A stretch of DNA of 64,000 bases, from NCBI RefSeq assembly GCF_015832195.1, contig NC_052018.1, positions 37,391,052-37,455,051 of the forward strand. Direction: 5' to 3'. A program made the position numbers and the translations under genes. How positions within the stretch are numbered: position 1 is the first letter of the stretch; each line of letters begins with the position of its first letter. Shown in pieces: positions 24,021-36,664 of this stretch. This stretch comes from Motacilla alba alba (taxonomy: Eukaryota; Chordata; Aves; Passeriformes; Motacillidae). Under the pieces are notes generated by a model. That model ran no database searches. It was not told the DNA's origin and worked only from the letters and a program-made list of their open reading frames with translations.

Positions 24021-27000
24021 AAAGAAAGGAGGACTGGTTATTTTCATTATTATTTTATACCAACACTGAGTTGAAAACATTTGTAGTTGTTTAAGTACTT
24101 AAGGAGATCTGCTTCTTACCTCCGGGTAAGACAGTAAATTCTTCCATGTGTTGACTTCATCTGTTATCCCTACCCATTTTCCACATGCCTCAGGGATATT
24201 TACTCAGACAGACTCTTTCTGTACTCGAGAAATCTCCAGCGAAGGTCAGCCAGACAAGCAGCACTTACTCAGGAGTAATGTGATGGGTGTGCATGTGTGA
24301 ACTGCCGGTCAGTGACATGTGCTGAGGAAAGAAAGTGGGAGCAGCTCTTTCCTTTTCAGCTCCCTCATGAGAGTAACCCTGGCTGCAGAACTGAAGAGCC
24401 TTCCTTGCTCTGCCATCTGCACTCCAAGCAGCGCTGAGAGTGAGGTCCTTCTCAAAACCTGATTCAAGGTCTTCATTCTCCAAACCTTTGAAACCCTAGT
24501 TTTTTGCGAATTGAAAGAGTAAAAGCTGGGCCAAATCATGCAATGGGGGATGAGCTATCTGGTGCGTTCACTCAAATGGTATAGTGCAGACCCAGAGTTT
24601 GGCATCCAGTAAGGGGTTTACAGACTGAGGACCCCTGGGGCTTGCATCTGTATTTCAATTCTCTCCTGATGTTTTGCCTTTTTCTCCCTGAACCAGGCTT
24701 CAAGTTCAGCTGGCAGGTGAACATGAGCTCCTACAAAATTGCATGTGATATGTACAGTCACAAGGGGCAGGATGCAAAGGTGAACATATGAGTTTGTTTT
24801 TTTGGGGAGGAGGGAACCTGACACAGGGAGAAATCGTGCAAATTGCATAAGTCACATTGAACAAATGAGATTTGCCTTTCCTCATGACCTCTGAGTGCTA
24901 GGAAAGCTCTCCCTAACCACAAAGCTCAATATTCAAATGTCAGTCCTTTCCTTAGAACTAATTCCCCTTAAGAGGGTTATATATGTGAATAGCCTCACTG
25001 GGATCAAAGGAGTTACTTTACCTGCATGTCGTGTCAGGCACACACATTTGCAGGATCAGGCCCTTCAGGCACACAGCAGCTTTCATTGCCTTGTGTGTTG
25101 CTAAGTCACAATCTGATGTCAGTTAAGGAAAGTGAAGAGAAGCATATGCTTACATGGCAAGAGTGCTGCAGAATGTTTTAAAGTGCTAAAGGTTTAAATC
25201 ACACCAAGCCTATAAAAATCAGCTTTGTTTATGGACTGGTGCAGAGACCTATTGTACTTTGTATCGATCAATCCATTGAACACCTGGTTCAAAATGTTCA
25301 ATTGAAAGCTGGGGAAAAGTGCTAAATTGAACAATCTAAGTAACCTGTGAACCTGACAGTCATAAATCAATGGAGATGTTACACACAGTTAACCCTAACC
25401 AGTTAGCAAGTTGTACCAATTATTCACTGCATTACCTGGTTGGGAGCTGGTTCACCGTTCCACAATTGTACTAATACAGAAAACACCTTTGTGCTGAGTG
25501 ACCCTCAGGAAACAGTACCAGGTTCACCTAAGACTTTCTCCCCTGCATCTGAGCCAGAAAAACCTTGTCTGAATATCAGTTTGGAGAAGAGGATATTTGA
25601 AATTAAGAGACAGGTTTACAAAAACTGCTAAATTTGAGGGACTTAAAAAGTGTGCTGCAAAAGATGACCAATCCGCTTTTCAAATGTGCTTTATTCTATG
25701 GGGAAGGTTATTCACACCTGTATGGGCTCTGACAGACACTAATTTTTCTGATGCCAGTGCTGTTTGCTATTTTTGTTCACAGGTTCTTTGCAGACTTTGA
25801 AGGACTTTGATTTGCTGTCCCACCTTGTCTTTTATACGCCTGGCAACTTTTGACTTTTTTTTGCTTCCTAAGGCCAGTAAATATGCTGAGTTTTTCAGGG
25901 AGGCTTATGAGAACTTCTTGTTTCTGCTAAACCATTTTGCTTAGGGTTAATTGCATACACACCCCTAGCCCTCTATTAGATTTTATATTATTTTATCCTT
26001 TCAGCTCAGACTGAAAGGGTTTCAATCACCTGGGTAACACATGTAACTTAAAAAAATAAAACTGGTTAGATATTTGCACTTTTTTTTCCTGTCCTTCTTG
26101 GACCATCTCCAGTGTTTTCAGACTTAGCAAAAAGCAATATCCATGGTTTGAAATTTTCTTCAGCCAGCTTTTTTAAACCCCTTGGCTGTTAATCATGCAG
26201 CTCTACTGATTTAAATTGCTATTTAACATTCTCCTGATTTACTGGAATGAACAGCACTGCATTGTCCTCTCTTGGAAGAACTGATTTCGTCTGTTTTTTC
26301 TTCCAAGAGACATCAGATTTATTTACAGAACATACAAATTTTTGCATATATTATTAGGGTGCCTACAGTTGAGTGTAGTCAAGACCACAAATCTTGTTAT
26401 CCTTAACTCTGATGAAAAACCTTACTTCTTATTTCCGTCCTTATCAATTTTCTTAGTTCTTATCTTCTGTCTAATTCATATTCTAATAAATCCTTTTTTT
26501 TGGTGTAATTATTTAGATTTACATAGCTGTTTCCCTTTTATGCAAGTCAACATTTAGTCCAGCTTTGACTCTTTTTGTTTTGAACCACTGGTAAAATGTT
26601 TTTAAACACTTTCCAGTTATTATCCACATTTCCTGTCTAATTTCTTTCTCCCAAATGATTTAGCTCATAATTGTTTTCAGCTTTGCAAAATTGGCTCTTG
26701 CAATCCATCAAATATACATATTACTGGTCCAGACTTAATTCTGATTATATATAACAGAAGCAAATCATGATCACGTTTATCTAAACTACTGCTGATTCCT
26801 TAAGTCTATGTCTATGATATTTTATTTTAATCTAAAAGGATAAAAAAATGTGATACAGTATTTCAAAAGTGTTGGATGCAGCACTTTTTAAGGAACTTAT
26901 AATTTATGGCTTATTCCAGGGATATATTAATTTGGTGGCATGAAAACTCCAAACCATGCTATTCATATTGAAGTGCTGACACTGCATGGTTTATTTTTCT

Positions 27001-28880
27001 TCTTGTTTTATGGATACTTACTTAAGGAGATAGTTTTCCCTCTTCTTCTGATATTTACTTGTAGATGGCATTAATAATGCACACACAAAACCCGTATTTT
27101 TTTATACCTCTTTTGTAACAGACCAATCTACAGACAAAGATTTACTTATGCCTTTGAGCCTATTTCCTAGTTTTATCATATTTCTTCTGTCCTATTTTCA
27201 TGACTAAATGGAATGTAGAAGGAGAGAACTAGCTCCCCAAAGAATCTTTCCCAAGGAAAAGGAATGGATAACAAGTGGAATGTGTATAACAGTTCCACCC
27301 CAATTCGTATTTTAAAAAGGGCATATCGCCTGTCCCATCTTTTCATGCTTTCTTGTTGCTCTCACCAATAGATTGCCAGATGGTAAGGTGGAGTCAGGCT
27401 TCAGTGTCACTTGTACCCTAGAAACCAGGAAACTGGTTCTTGAGTGGGAGACACTGCTAATTTTGGTGGTTCTAGGATCTGATGCTGTATTGTTACTGTT
27501 AACAGACAAAGTTAGAAATGACAGCCAGCTTTCCACCCTGAGATAGGCAAGATGGTCTCATTTGGAGTGTGTTCTTTGTATTTGTTTTCTCCTAGGGCTT
27601 TTTTTGAACACTTTGAAGCTACCTCACTTATGATTCTGTTCATCTTTGGTTTGCTTATGTTAAACATTTAAAATACACTTGTATACTTTTAAATTTGAAT
27701 TACTATTATATATTTTTTTCACAGTTATGATTTCATGTTTCAAATTACATCAGTGTTCAATAGAATTAGTTGTTTTACATTGTCAAAAATGTGTTTCTCC
27801 TCAAAATCCTCTGTTTTTCATATCATGACCTTTTTCCTTCAGGACTGTCACTATAATTAATAACATTAAAAATCTATTTTTCTCTGGCCTCTAAATGCTC
27901 AGGCAAATGCATCTCTTGGAGAATGTAGATTTGTTAAATTATTTTTTTGATGAAAGATGTAGGCTCTCTAGTGCCAAAAGTTTCATGAATACATGTCAGT
28001 CTTTGCCACATTTTATTTTTATTTCTTTCAAAAACTGAACATAAACTGTCCTGCTCCTTCCAAAATAACAAAATATTTATCTGTTTGAAGAAACTCTTCT
28101 CCCTGAAAATTTTTTGTACCATCTCTTCCATTAGAAGACTAGTTTGCTTACCATTGCTAACTGGATTAACTAATGAGATAGTAATGTGACACTCTCCTGC
28201 TTTCCACAAGCATCTGGCCAATTGAGAACTGGGCAGACCAGCAATGATTTCCGTGGTGGCAATATTGTTGTGTCAGTGGGCATGGAGTGGTGGACCAGTG
28301 GTAGGTGAACAGATTAAACAGAGAGTGACAGGTGACAGCCACATGTAACTTGTGGGCAATTGGGCCTGAAAAGCTTTGATGACTCTCACTGTACTCAGTG
28401 AGTCTGTGCTCCAAAGGGAGGGTGAGAATTTCATACACACTGCCTTCCTCATATCAAAGGACTGCAACAGGTTTTAAAAGCTGAGGCAATAGCGCTATTA
28501 AAAGCGTCATTCTGAGGGGCTGCCCTCTATGCTCAAAGAGGTTTGTAGCCATGGGCTGTAGCTGTTTGAGCAAGGAAATTTATTCATTCACTGCAAAATG
28601 ATGATGATTAAACTGCAGTTTTAGATGTCGAGCTTCCTCTGGTGATGCAAGAAATCACAAGAAGTGGATGACAGAGAGTGGCCAGTGGATCAGGTGGGTT
28701 CATAGGTGGGTCTTTCTGTGGGACAGATCACTGAACACTGCCTTTTCCAGCATCCACGCTTTTGTAGGATTAAAAACCTATGGCTCAAATTTTAGCAGAG
28801 CGGCCAAAATGAATTTCTAAGGATTAATTCCAGTTCAAACTTTGCATGATCCTTTTCCTATGACTGTTTGCCTATCCCCC
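24021..28880. other. Unique AT-rich noncoding DNA
   Basis: About 4.9 kb without recognised interspersed repeats. A six-base-arm inverted repeat, CTTACC-TCCG-GGTAAG, lies near 24116-24131. A plus-strand frame at 25407-25631 ends with a charged, fairly protein-like stretch (EKRIFEIKRQVYKNC), but it has no acceptor, start or family match. The stretch 25850-28000 is especially T-rich. No gene is supported. Confidence 0.55.
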
Positions 28881-28890
28881 TGTAGCAGTA

Positions 28891-29086
28891 CAACCCGTGG
28901 AAAGATATGAAGCTCTGGCAGATCATGCCATGAATAATGGCAGAGTGTACGAGGATGGGGCCACAAGCTTACTCTTCCTGCACTCATCCATCTCCTTGTA
29001 TGAGATTGCTGGTTATGCTGCTCACATACCAAATCAAAACATATTAGTCCTCAGAAAATATGCTAATGCAGTGGGAGATTATCAGG
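28891..29086 (+). other. Protein-like open stretch or candidate exon beside LTR
   Basis: The left edge follows TTTGCCTATCCCCCTGTAGCAG, a good acceptor-like pyrimidine tract. One frame is then open into the LTR, reaching a stop at 29158-29160. The translation before the LTR has even composition, for example VERYEALADHAMNNGRVYED and later LYEIAGYAAHIPNQN. The only donor-like site near the LTR edge, ATCAG then GTGTATTGG, is poor. It might be an exon whose donor was disrupted by the LTR, a remnant of retroviral internal sequence next to a 3' LTR, or chance. No family is recognised. Confidence 0.2.
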
Positions 29087-29202
29087 TGTATTGGATCTGG
29101 GTGAGACGGAGTTCATCTCCCCAACAGCAACCCTCACAGTTCTGTGCTTTGTATTGGTAGCTAGAAAGGTGTTGAGAATAGACACCAGTGCTTTGGCTCA
29201 CA

Positions 29203-29244
29203 CAGCATCAAGTCTGTCCAACAAACAGAATCAAGTCTATCCAA
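29203..29244. repeat. 23-bp imperfect tandem duplication in LTR
   Basis: The block ACAG(C/A)ATCAAGTCT(G/A)TCCAA occurs at 29203-29221 and again at 29226-29244, with two differences. It lies just before the CR1 junction. It could be a local slippage duplication, or a target-site duplication-like by-product of the CR1 insertion, although CR1 usually makes none. Confidence 0.75.
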
Positions 29245-29245
29245 A

Positions 29246-29480
29246 TGTTTTTAGGAAAAAGTTTTTTTCAGAAAGAGTGATAAAGTATTGAAATCATCTG
29301 CCCTGGCAGACAGTAGAGTCACCATCTCTGGATGTGTTTCAAAAGAGATTGGATATGGCACTCAGTGCCATGGTTTAGTTGAGGTGTTAGGGCATGGGTT
29401 GGACTTGAAGATCTTAAAAGTCTCTTCTAGCCTTGTGATTCTGTGATTCAGTGATTCTGCGATTCTCTGATTCTGTGAAC
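29246..29480 (+). mobile_element. CR1 LINE 3' end nested in the LTR
   Basis: The segment runs from TTTTTAGGAAAAAGTTTTTT through GTCACCATCTCTGGATG, GGCACTCAGTGCCATGGT, GTTAGGGCATGGGTTGGACT and CTTCTAGCCTTGTGATTCTG. It ends in a run of about four imperfect TGATTCTG repeats, the CR1 terminal repeat array. The GCCATGGTTTAGTTGAGGTG stretch marks a different CR1 3' subtype from the copies at 14215 and 22090. LTR sequence resumes after the array, so the CR1 is younger than the LTR. Confidence 0.93.
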
Positions 29481-29898
29481 GTTTTTTCCTGACCAGTAGG
29501 TTGGCGGTGGGAAAGATTTTAGGAAGGGACACAGCCAGGACAGCTGAGTCAAACTGACCAGAGGGGTATATCATACTATATGATGCCTGCTTAGCAATAA
29601 AAGCTAAGAGAGAAGAGGAAAGGAAGCATACCCTTGTCTTCCAAAGCAAACACTATGCATACTGAAGTCCTGCTTCCCAGGAAGTAGCTGGTCATTACCT
29701 GCTCATGGGAAATAGAGAGTAAATATTCAGTTTCCCTTTGCTTCCACACATAGAATTTGTTTTATTAAACTTCCTTTGTCTTGATCCATGAGGTTATTTT
29801 CCATCTTATTTTCTTCCCCCCATCCTGTTGACAAGGGGAGTGATAGAGAGTGGCTTGGTGGGCCCCTGACATCCAGCCAGGGTCAGTCCACCACACCA

Positions 29899-31462
29899 GA
29901 TCTGCTTGAAACCTGTTAAAACACAGTCGTGAGGTATTGTTTAGGTTAGTGCAACTATGCATTTAACCAAATCACCTTCCAATGACTAACCCTGCTGGCT
30001 GATATCTAATTTACTTTCCCTTGTTCCACTTGCCATTGGATTTAGGACAAGAAATGATAGAGAGCTCTGTAAAATCGGAGAAGAATGTGACTTGAAAATG
30101 CAAAAGAGATTCCATAAATAATCTGACTTGCATAAGAGTCACTCTTGCTATGGGAATTAACAATCAAGTCATGTCTGTGCTCCTTCCTGGTGGCTGCAGT
30201 AATCTTCTTGCTTGGTCCAAAGAGCTGAACATAAGATTGCAACTAAGAGTATGGTGGCATTTGGGAAAACAAATTTAAAGCAGCCCCAGAGCATCACTCT
30301 GAAGTTTTCCCTTTGCAAATGCTGTCACAGTTGGCAAAAAGGAATCAGGAGACATATTTGCAATTTAAATACAAGTTTGGTCATTGAGAACATTTTTTTT
30401 CAGATTGATGTGGATTAAATATGTCCACTGGGTTATAATGCTGAGACCACCCAAGCTTTTGCTAGTGCTGGTGTTTAACATAAAGAATTAGAAACAAGCT
30501 TCTCTCCAATTAGAAAGCCAAAATCTAATGAGACACTAACTTCTTATATACCCTATAGTCTAAATGTTAATAGCTTTGACCTCCTTCAGTTTAATCTTAA
30601 TCTCTTTGACAGAGCAAGTGGATTTGGGGTTATATTTTACCAAATTGTCCCCTTTGTTTTCTTTCCCGCCCCCTTATATTTCCAACAGTGACTATGTTAC
30701 ATATTGCAGACCCAAATGAAAGCCTGTCTTCTTTTTCAATCAGTCATATCACTAAGTATATGAGCAGGAAAACCCTTGTGATTGACACTGCTTCAACAAA
30801 AGCAGACTCAGTTTGCAGACGATAAGAGGCAAAGTCATACAAGCAGTGTTTACAAAGCAGTGAAGGAGAGAAAAAAAATTAATGATAAAAGGACTAATCT
30901 TATTGTTTTACTAGATGAGAGAATGGTTCTTTGTGTTTACTCTAGCAGAAAGCGACAGATTGTCTCTCACCTCCCTTGTACACTTTTGGCAGCAAAATAA
31001 TTTCCAGATTCTGTATCAAACCCTGGCTGGTGGATTAAAAAAAGGGCTCTGGAATGCCTGGGAAGCCCCAGAAAGCAGAGGAGTCCCTGCACATGACAGC
31101 ATGGGCATGTACTACCTACATCAACACTGTGTAATTGAGTATTGCCTCCCTTATGAAGGTGTAATGAGGTGTAATAGCAATGGAAGCAAGAGCCTTTAAA
31201 GGAAAAAGAAACAAAGCTATGTGAAAATAGTGAACTGGCTGATCTGATGTGTTTTCTGTAGCATGGCAATCTCACTGGTATCAAGAACATTCTTTGTGAT
31301 TTCTTCCCTCTAAGGGAGACCAGACCCATGTCAGCTCTAATCAAAAGGAGTCCCAGCTTTCAACCCACGTTCCTGATGCTGGAGTACTTTTATGGTAACA
31401 TAGTCAGCCCAGATCAACACAGCACCATTGCCATTTCTTGGTGCCAAGTACTGGAGGGGGAT
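29899..31462. other. Unique noncoding DNA
   Basis: No interspersed repeat or coding gene is recognised. A 125-codon minus-strand frame at 30967-31344 and a 94-codon plus-strand frame over the same bases have no recognisable motifs and are treated as chance. Confidence 0.5.
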
Positions 31463-31575
31463 GAATGGAACAGATTCACAGTTTATGTTGGAAGGGACCT
31501 CTGGACATGACAGGGCCTAAGCACTGCCCAAAGAAAAGCTGACTTCAAATCTAGATTGCCAGAACAACTCTGATA
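31463..31575 (-). mobile_element. CR1 3'-end remnant, reverse orientation
   Basis: The plus strand reads CAGATTCACAGTTTATGTTG then GAAGGGACCTCTGGACATGA, matching the reversed 3' tip of avian CR1. It continues with CTGCCCAAAGAAAAGCTGAC and CTAGATTGCCAGAACAACTC. Only about 110 bp remain, diverged from the usual consensus. Confidence 0.72.
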
Positions 31576-32559
31576 TTCACTACTGTAAGGCAGCAGGGTG
31601 GCCCACTGTGTCTTTTCTCAGGACAGCACATCTGTACAGAAATCTGTTTTAATCATGTGTAATGGCTGCTATTGACTGCACAGGAGGCAGGACAGAGAAT
31701 TAAAATCCAGGACGATCTCAACAGGAGAAGGACAGGGTAACCTTGCTTTCCTGCTCCTCTGCTGTTCATTAGTTTCATGGCTTAATTCCTATCTCTTGCT
31801 AGCAGGGCCTGGCAGCTTTGTCCTTTCAGCAGCTGAAGTCACGCTGCCTCACCACCGTTCACCAAAGGTTGCTGAACAAGTGTTGCCAATTTCTTTCTCT
31901 TCAAGATGAAGCCTGCCAGCTCAGTCATGTCCTTCAGTGAGCGTGAATGTCTAGCTGTGAAATAATCAGTGGTTGCAGTCTCTATTGAGATGTGATACGT
32001 TGCTCAGAGAGAAGGTGAAGCAACACAAGGCAAGACAAAACTGTTTTGATGATTATTCCCTGAAAGTCTCTATGGAGTATGTTCAGTGTGTTTGTCTAAT
32101 CTAGCTGTCCCATAGGCAATACGAGAAGCAGAATCAGCACTGAGGGAATAGCACACACCTCAGGTTTCATTGAAAGATTTAATTTCATCCCATTCTGTCT
32201 CACTAAAAAGACATTGACACTTTTAAAGAACATTACTTGAGTTAAAGAAGGGACTCTGTTGGGAGAAAAAAATTGACTTACCAGACGATGAAACACACGC
32301 AATTTTAATGTTATCCAGAACAATTGCAAATGATGGCAAATAATATAGAGTTTCAAAACGAGGAAATACAAAAATGACATTCTTCCATATATTTCTGAGT
32401 TGCGCTCAAATTACTGGTGTTTAGCAAGTTAGCAAACATCAGCAGAGACACAGGAACTGTATTTACCTATGCCTTTAGTTTATGGAAAATGGGAATATAT
32501 TTGGTTTATAGTGGAAGTATCTTTTACTGTGTGCTAAGGTAAGTTAACATTTTAAATAT
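31576..32559. other. Unique noncoding DNA
   Basis: No repeat, RNA gene or supported coding frame is seen. Confidence 0.5.
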
Positions 32560-32860
32560 ATATTTATTTGTTGCTAGTAAATGTTTGCATGTTGGATGCA
32601 TTTAACATACACACCACCGTACAAGATTTACAGTAATTTGGTAATTTGTGGTAAGGTGATCAGGTGCCTGAGCCCTCTCTGCTTCAAACTCATGACTTAT
32701 TCTTGCAAACCTCCATGAATTAATAAATAGGGATCCTGGCAAATTAGCTCTCAATGATTTTTCCATGGCATCTGCATTGACAAATAAAGCTGTGAAACAT
32801 TTTGCTTTGTCAATTGCTAACAGCTACGGTGCTCCTCTGGTACATTAGTTAGAGTAATTT
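32560..32860. promoter_or_regulatory. Candidate conserved noncoding element
   Basis: Unique AT-rich sequence with little CpG and varied, non-simple composition. Examples are CATGAATTAATAAATAGG, CAAATTAGCTCTCAATGATT and GCATTGACAAATAAAGCTG, with TAAT cores and two TTTGTCAAT-like blocks in opposite orientation (32778 and 32807). The texture resembles deeply conserved enhancers near developmental genes. Conservation itself is not visible here. Confidence 0.25.
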
Positions 32861-35800
32861 GGATTTTAGAACAAAAATGAGTTTCTATAACACAGACACA
32901 CAAAATGAATATCGGGGAAATCAATCAAAGTGTAATAAACTTTTATTAAAAAAAGACATCACTCTCTGGCAATTCATAAAACAAGTCTCCAAATCTGTAT
33001 AGACAGTACAAATAAACATAAAATGATTCTTTAAGGGCATAATGAAGGATTCTGTCAACAACAATAAGAAAACAAAGCATAGATCTATGTTTGTGAAAGA
33101 AATTGCACATTTTCTGTTTTTAAGAAAGCCTTTGGCATTCCTTTTTGATAAAAAAAAAAGAGTACAAGATGCAAGAAATGAGTTCCCCACCTGAGCAATG
33201 TCTTTTTAGTTTCTTCTTTCTATTCTATCAAATTTACCATTGATGATCTGAGTGGATCTTGATACTCCATGAGAGTTTTTGAACTTGCCAGAGTTCTTTA
33301 AGCTAATGTCTGGGACTTGGCCAAATACCCTAAGTACAGCAGAGTCCTACTCTATACCTAGAGTACTATTTCTGTAAGACAGAAGCCTCATTTTTGCTTA
33401 AACAATATATTTCAAGCTAGCCCTTTTCCAAAAATTACAATTTTTAATTCTGTGAAATGTTGCTGGTATACTGTATGTTATTAAAATCATTATTCTTTAT
33501 TTTGTTTTCTTTTTGAGTTCATTTTAAGTATAAAGTTACCAAAGCCCTACATCATATTTGGGTCAAAAGATAATCAGCTGGAAAGGGATGTTTATTTAAT
33601 AATTATCCTTAGAAAATGAATATGAGGGCAGAAGGGTGAATTACAGGTCACTTAATCAGAATTTGAGCCTTATATTAATTGAACACTTGGATTTAACTCC
33701 CAGCTTGCAAAAGACTTCAACTTTTGAACTGGCAGTACCTAAAATGAAATGGAGTCTATGTCTAAGAAGGTATTTATTTTAGAACAGGTTTAAGGAGTAG
33801 GGAAAAAAATACTCTCCATAATAGAAAGAAAAATGAGCAATACCTGATGCTGAATGTTTTCTTGAAAAAAAAAAAAAAAAGGAAAAACAAGGCTGAGAGC
33901 TGAGCAATACAAAAGCCTTCAGAGATCTTCTATCTGGACCACACTGAACTCTGCGCTGCTGAAAAGACCTACCTGGTCATCACCTCAGTCCCTCTCAGAT
34001 AAATGGCATTTTCTTACACTCCCTCCGTCTCATCCTCCTTCAAACCTTCTGTCTTTCTTCCATTACCCTGACTACCTCAATTTGCTTGTCAGGATCCAGA
34101 AAAGATGGCAATTAAAATACATTTCCAATAATAAAAAAAAGACTTTTTCTTCAGACTTGTCTCAGTTGCCTACTCAACTTTTTGTTCTCATCTGTTGTAT
34201 CTAGTAACACCTCTCTGGGTGACTTCAGGCAATTTATTTTCCTTCCCTGAGCTGAAGCCCTTGAGAATTTCCCCCTACTAGCTACATAAGAGTTTCATTA
34301 GCTCCCAAATGGTTTCAAATTTTTGTCCACATCCTTATGTTCAGGTACTAATCATTCATGAGACGAATCTCTCTCTGCATCAGACACGTGAAAGTGCAAT
34401 CTTACTGCTTCAAAAATGCTTGTTGTAAAGCCACGACATCAGTACTCTGCAGTTTATTCTGTTTCTTGTGTGCAACAAAGGAATAAAGGCATTATGCAAC
34501 AGAAAAATTGTGGTTTGCATTTTTAAATCTGAGTCTGAAAACATTAAGTGCAAGGTAACTGTTAAATATGTAAACATTAATGTGATTGACAAATCTTGAA
34601 ATGTAAAAGATAAAGTACATAAATGCACACCTGTGTCTCTTCATGTTTGTGTTGCAAATCAGCTGGTAATAAACTTGTCTTTTTTTCACTAGGAAATTTT
34701 GTATTTCCTCTGAAACCTAAACACTGGTAACTTTTTAATAGCTGGCTGGGCCGTTCCCCTCCTGGTTTGGTTGTTTATTTTTCTTTTAAAACACCATACC
34801 CCAGGCTCCTTTTAATGTTGTTATTGTTGATATTATTATAAGGGTAAAATTAGTATTATTATTGAGCACAATGCAGACATATACACAAACACGTATAAAA
34901 GGTTTCCTTCAAGGACAGACGCAGAGACCTGACCTGAAAAAAAAAAAAAAAAAAGAAATTCATGCAATCTTCTAAATCGGAATGTTATTTGACATTCATC
35001 AGAGCCAAGAGGTACTCAGTACATTTAAAGTCAAGGTGCCTAAATAAAGAATTAATAGCTCTGTATGAGGCACCTCTTTTGAACACCTGAAGGTTATAAA
35101 AAATGAGGACATGGGTCTAGAATGCAAATTGTTATGCAGCTGTTGCCGCTGCTGTAATAAGGTAACTTTGTTATTATGTTTGCCAGGTAACTGCAATCTT
35201 TATAGAGACCAAACATATCAAATGTTTATTTTGTTGCATTTGCAGTATTAGGAATTGATGGAACATGAGTTAGGATAAAGCACTTGGAGCACTAAGTAGG
35301 GCTGTATGTGGTAGAATTTGGAAGCTGATGACTCAGAACTCCTACACTAAAACTTGCAGAGCTCATCTGTGATTTTGGGACTTAAATTTGCCTTTGCTCA
35401 CTAAAAGGAGAACGGGAGGTCAGGTCTTCAGCTGTTTTCTGGAAGCTGTACAAGTCCTCCAAGCCATGGCCAGTGACCAAGAGCCCAAGGGGACTCAAAT
35501 ACTGTACGACCCTCTGCATTGCTGGCCTTGTGAATTCTGTTCTTGGTTTGTTTTGGGGGCACATGATCATCCTGCACCCAGTGCTGGGACAAGCCCTCAG
35601 CTCTGCCCTGCACTGCTCCAGTCCCACCTCAGGCTGCTCAGACCTGGGGACCTCTGCTCATGAGACAACAATGGACAGAACTTTGCAAATTGTGAGATCC
35701 TGCTGGACGAAAAGGGGGAACTGATTTCCTTTTCTCTTTACATACTCCTTTGTGCCAAAATGGGCTTTGGTGTCAGCAACACAAGTTCATTCAGAAAAAG

Positions 35801-36664
35801 CATTTACTTTATCAGTACTGAGTTTTCACATGCAAATTATACTGTTTGGATACTGCAGATTCAGCAGTGTGCTTCAAAAAGTAGAATAAGCACCTCAAAG
35901 GATAGCATTGATAGAGCTGAGTGGAGAGCTATCAAACACAGGAAGCAGAGCTGGTGACACATGGTTCTTTCCTTGTGGCTGAGGACTGTTGGGTAGGTTA
36001 CTTAAGCTTCAGATGTGTCTGGAAAAAACATGTATTATTTTGCACTGTGACACCTTGACAGCAACAAATTCTTGCTGTTTATTACAAATTGATATTCAGA
36101 CTGCCTTCTCAGGGGTGACTTTAGAAAACAATGAAGTCAGATGCTGATAAATGAACGTGGGAGCCAGAAAAAAGAGGTTTAAATCTCTCTTGGGATGTGC
36201 TGCATCATGTGAAAGGTGAAAAAAACATATTCCATCTGTGAGGTGAGGAAATAAACATGGCACTGAGCTGCTACTGTGATTCTGTGCATGTGAGAAGTAT
36301 ATTAAAATCTTGTCAAGCAAGGGACCTGGTCTGTGTAAAGATGTTCTATTTTGTTTCCTTGCATAAAATATCTGTAATCATAACACATGCTGATCTGTTT
36401 GTCAGTGTTTGAAACCTACAATGAGGGTGTGAGAAAATCAGAGATGAGACCCAAGATTTTATTTTTAGTTTATATTAATTATTTTTATAGTTTTAATTTT
36501 ATTAAGTGGCGGGCCTATACATGTACAGGAACTTTCACATAATGCATTTCTTTGCTCTCAATCACTTCTATTCTGACTCGAGCCTACTTATCCTTTGAAA
36601 AGTATATAAAACTTTGGGGGCATATATATTGTCAACTATTTCCCAAATTATAACACTATTTACT
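32861..36664. other. Unique noncoding DNA with poly(A) runs
   Basis: Contains A-runs of 16 bases at 33865-33880 and 18 bases at 34937-34954. Neither is preceded by a recognised retrocopy. The stretch 35400-35720 is less AT-rich and open in several frames on both strands. It might be an unrecognised repeat, but I cannot name it. No supported gene. Confidence 0.5.

Larger units (their letters stand above)
29087..29898 (+). mobile_element. Solo LTR of an avian endogenous retrovirus, split by CR1
   Basis: The element begins TGTATTGG and ends CCACACCA, the TG...CA ends of an LTR. Recognisable landmarks in order are AGCTAGAAAGGTGTTGAGAA, GACACAGCCAGGACAGCTGA at 29528, a decayed promoter-like region CTTAGCAATAAAAGC at 29591, GGAAGTAGCTGG, an ATTAAA poly(A)-signal-like motif at 29764 in the TTTATTAAACTTCC segment, and GGGGAGTGATAGAGAGTGGC near the end. 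This order agrees with a widespread avian ERVL-like LTR as I recall it. No second LTR, gag, pol or env sequence is recognised nearby, so it is a solo LTR. No matching short target-site duplication survives. A CR1 3' end of about 235 bp interrupts it. Confidence 0.8.

Noticed and set aside
24116..24131. CTTACC-TCCG-GGTAAG as paired splice donors
   Set aside because: A six-base-arm palindrome gives donor-like sites on both strands; no acceptors fit.
25388..25401. Telomere-like TTAACCCTAACC
   Set aside because: Only about two imperfect units, no array; chance.
25407..25631. Plus-strand protein-like frame ending EIKRQVYKNC
   Set aside because: No start, acceptor or family match; insufficient beyond an open frame.
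28897..29160. Whole 87-codon frame as a complete gene
   Set aside because: Its last part is LTR sequence and its stop lies in the LTR; only the pre-LTR part is worth checking.
33865..34954. Poly(A) runs as processed-pseudogene tails
   Set aside because: No gene-like sequence or target-site duplication recognised upstream of either run; retrocopies are rare in birds because CR1 does not use poly(A) tails.
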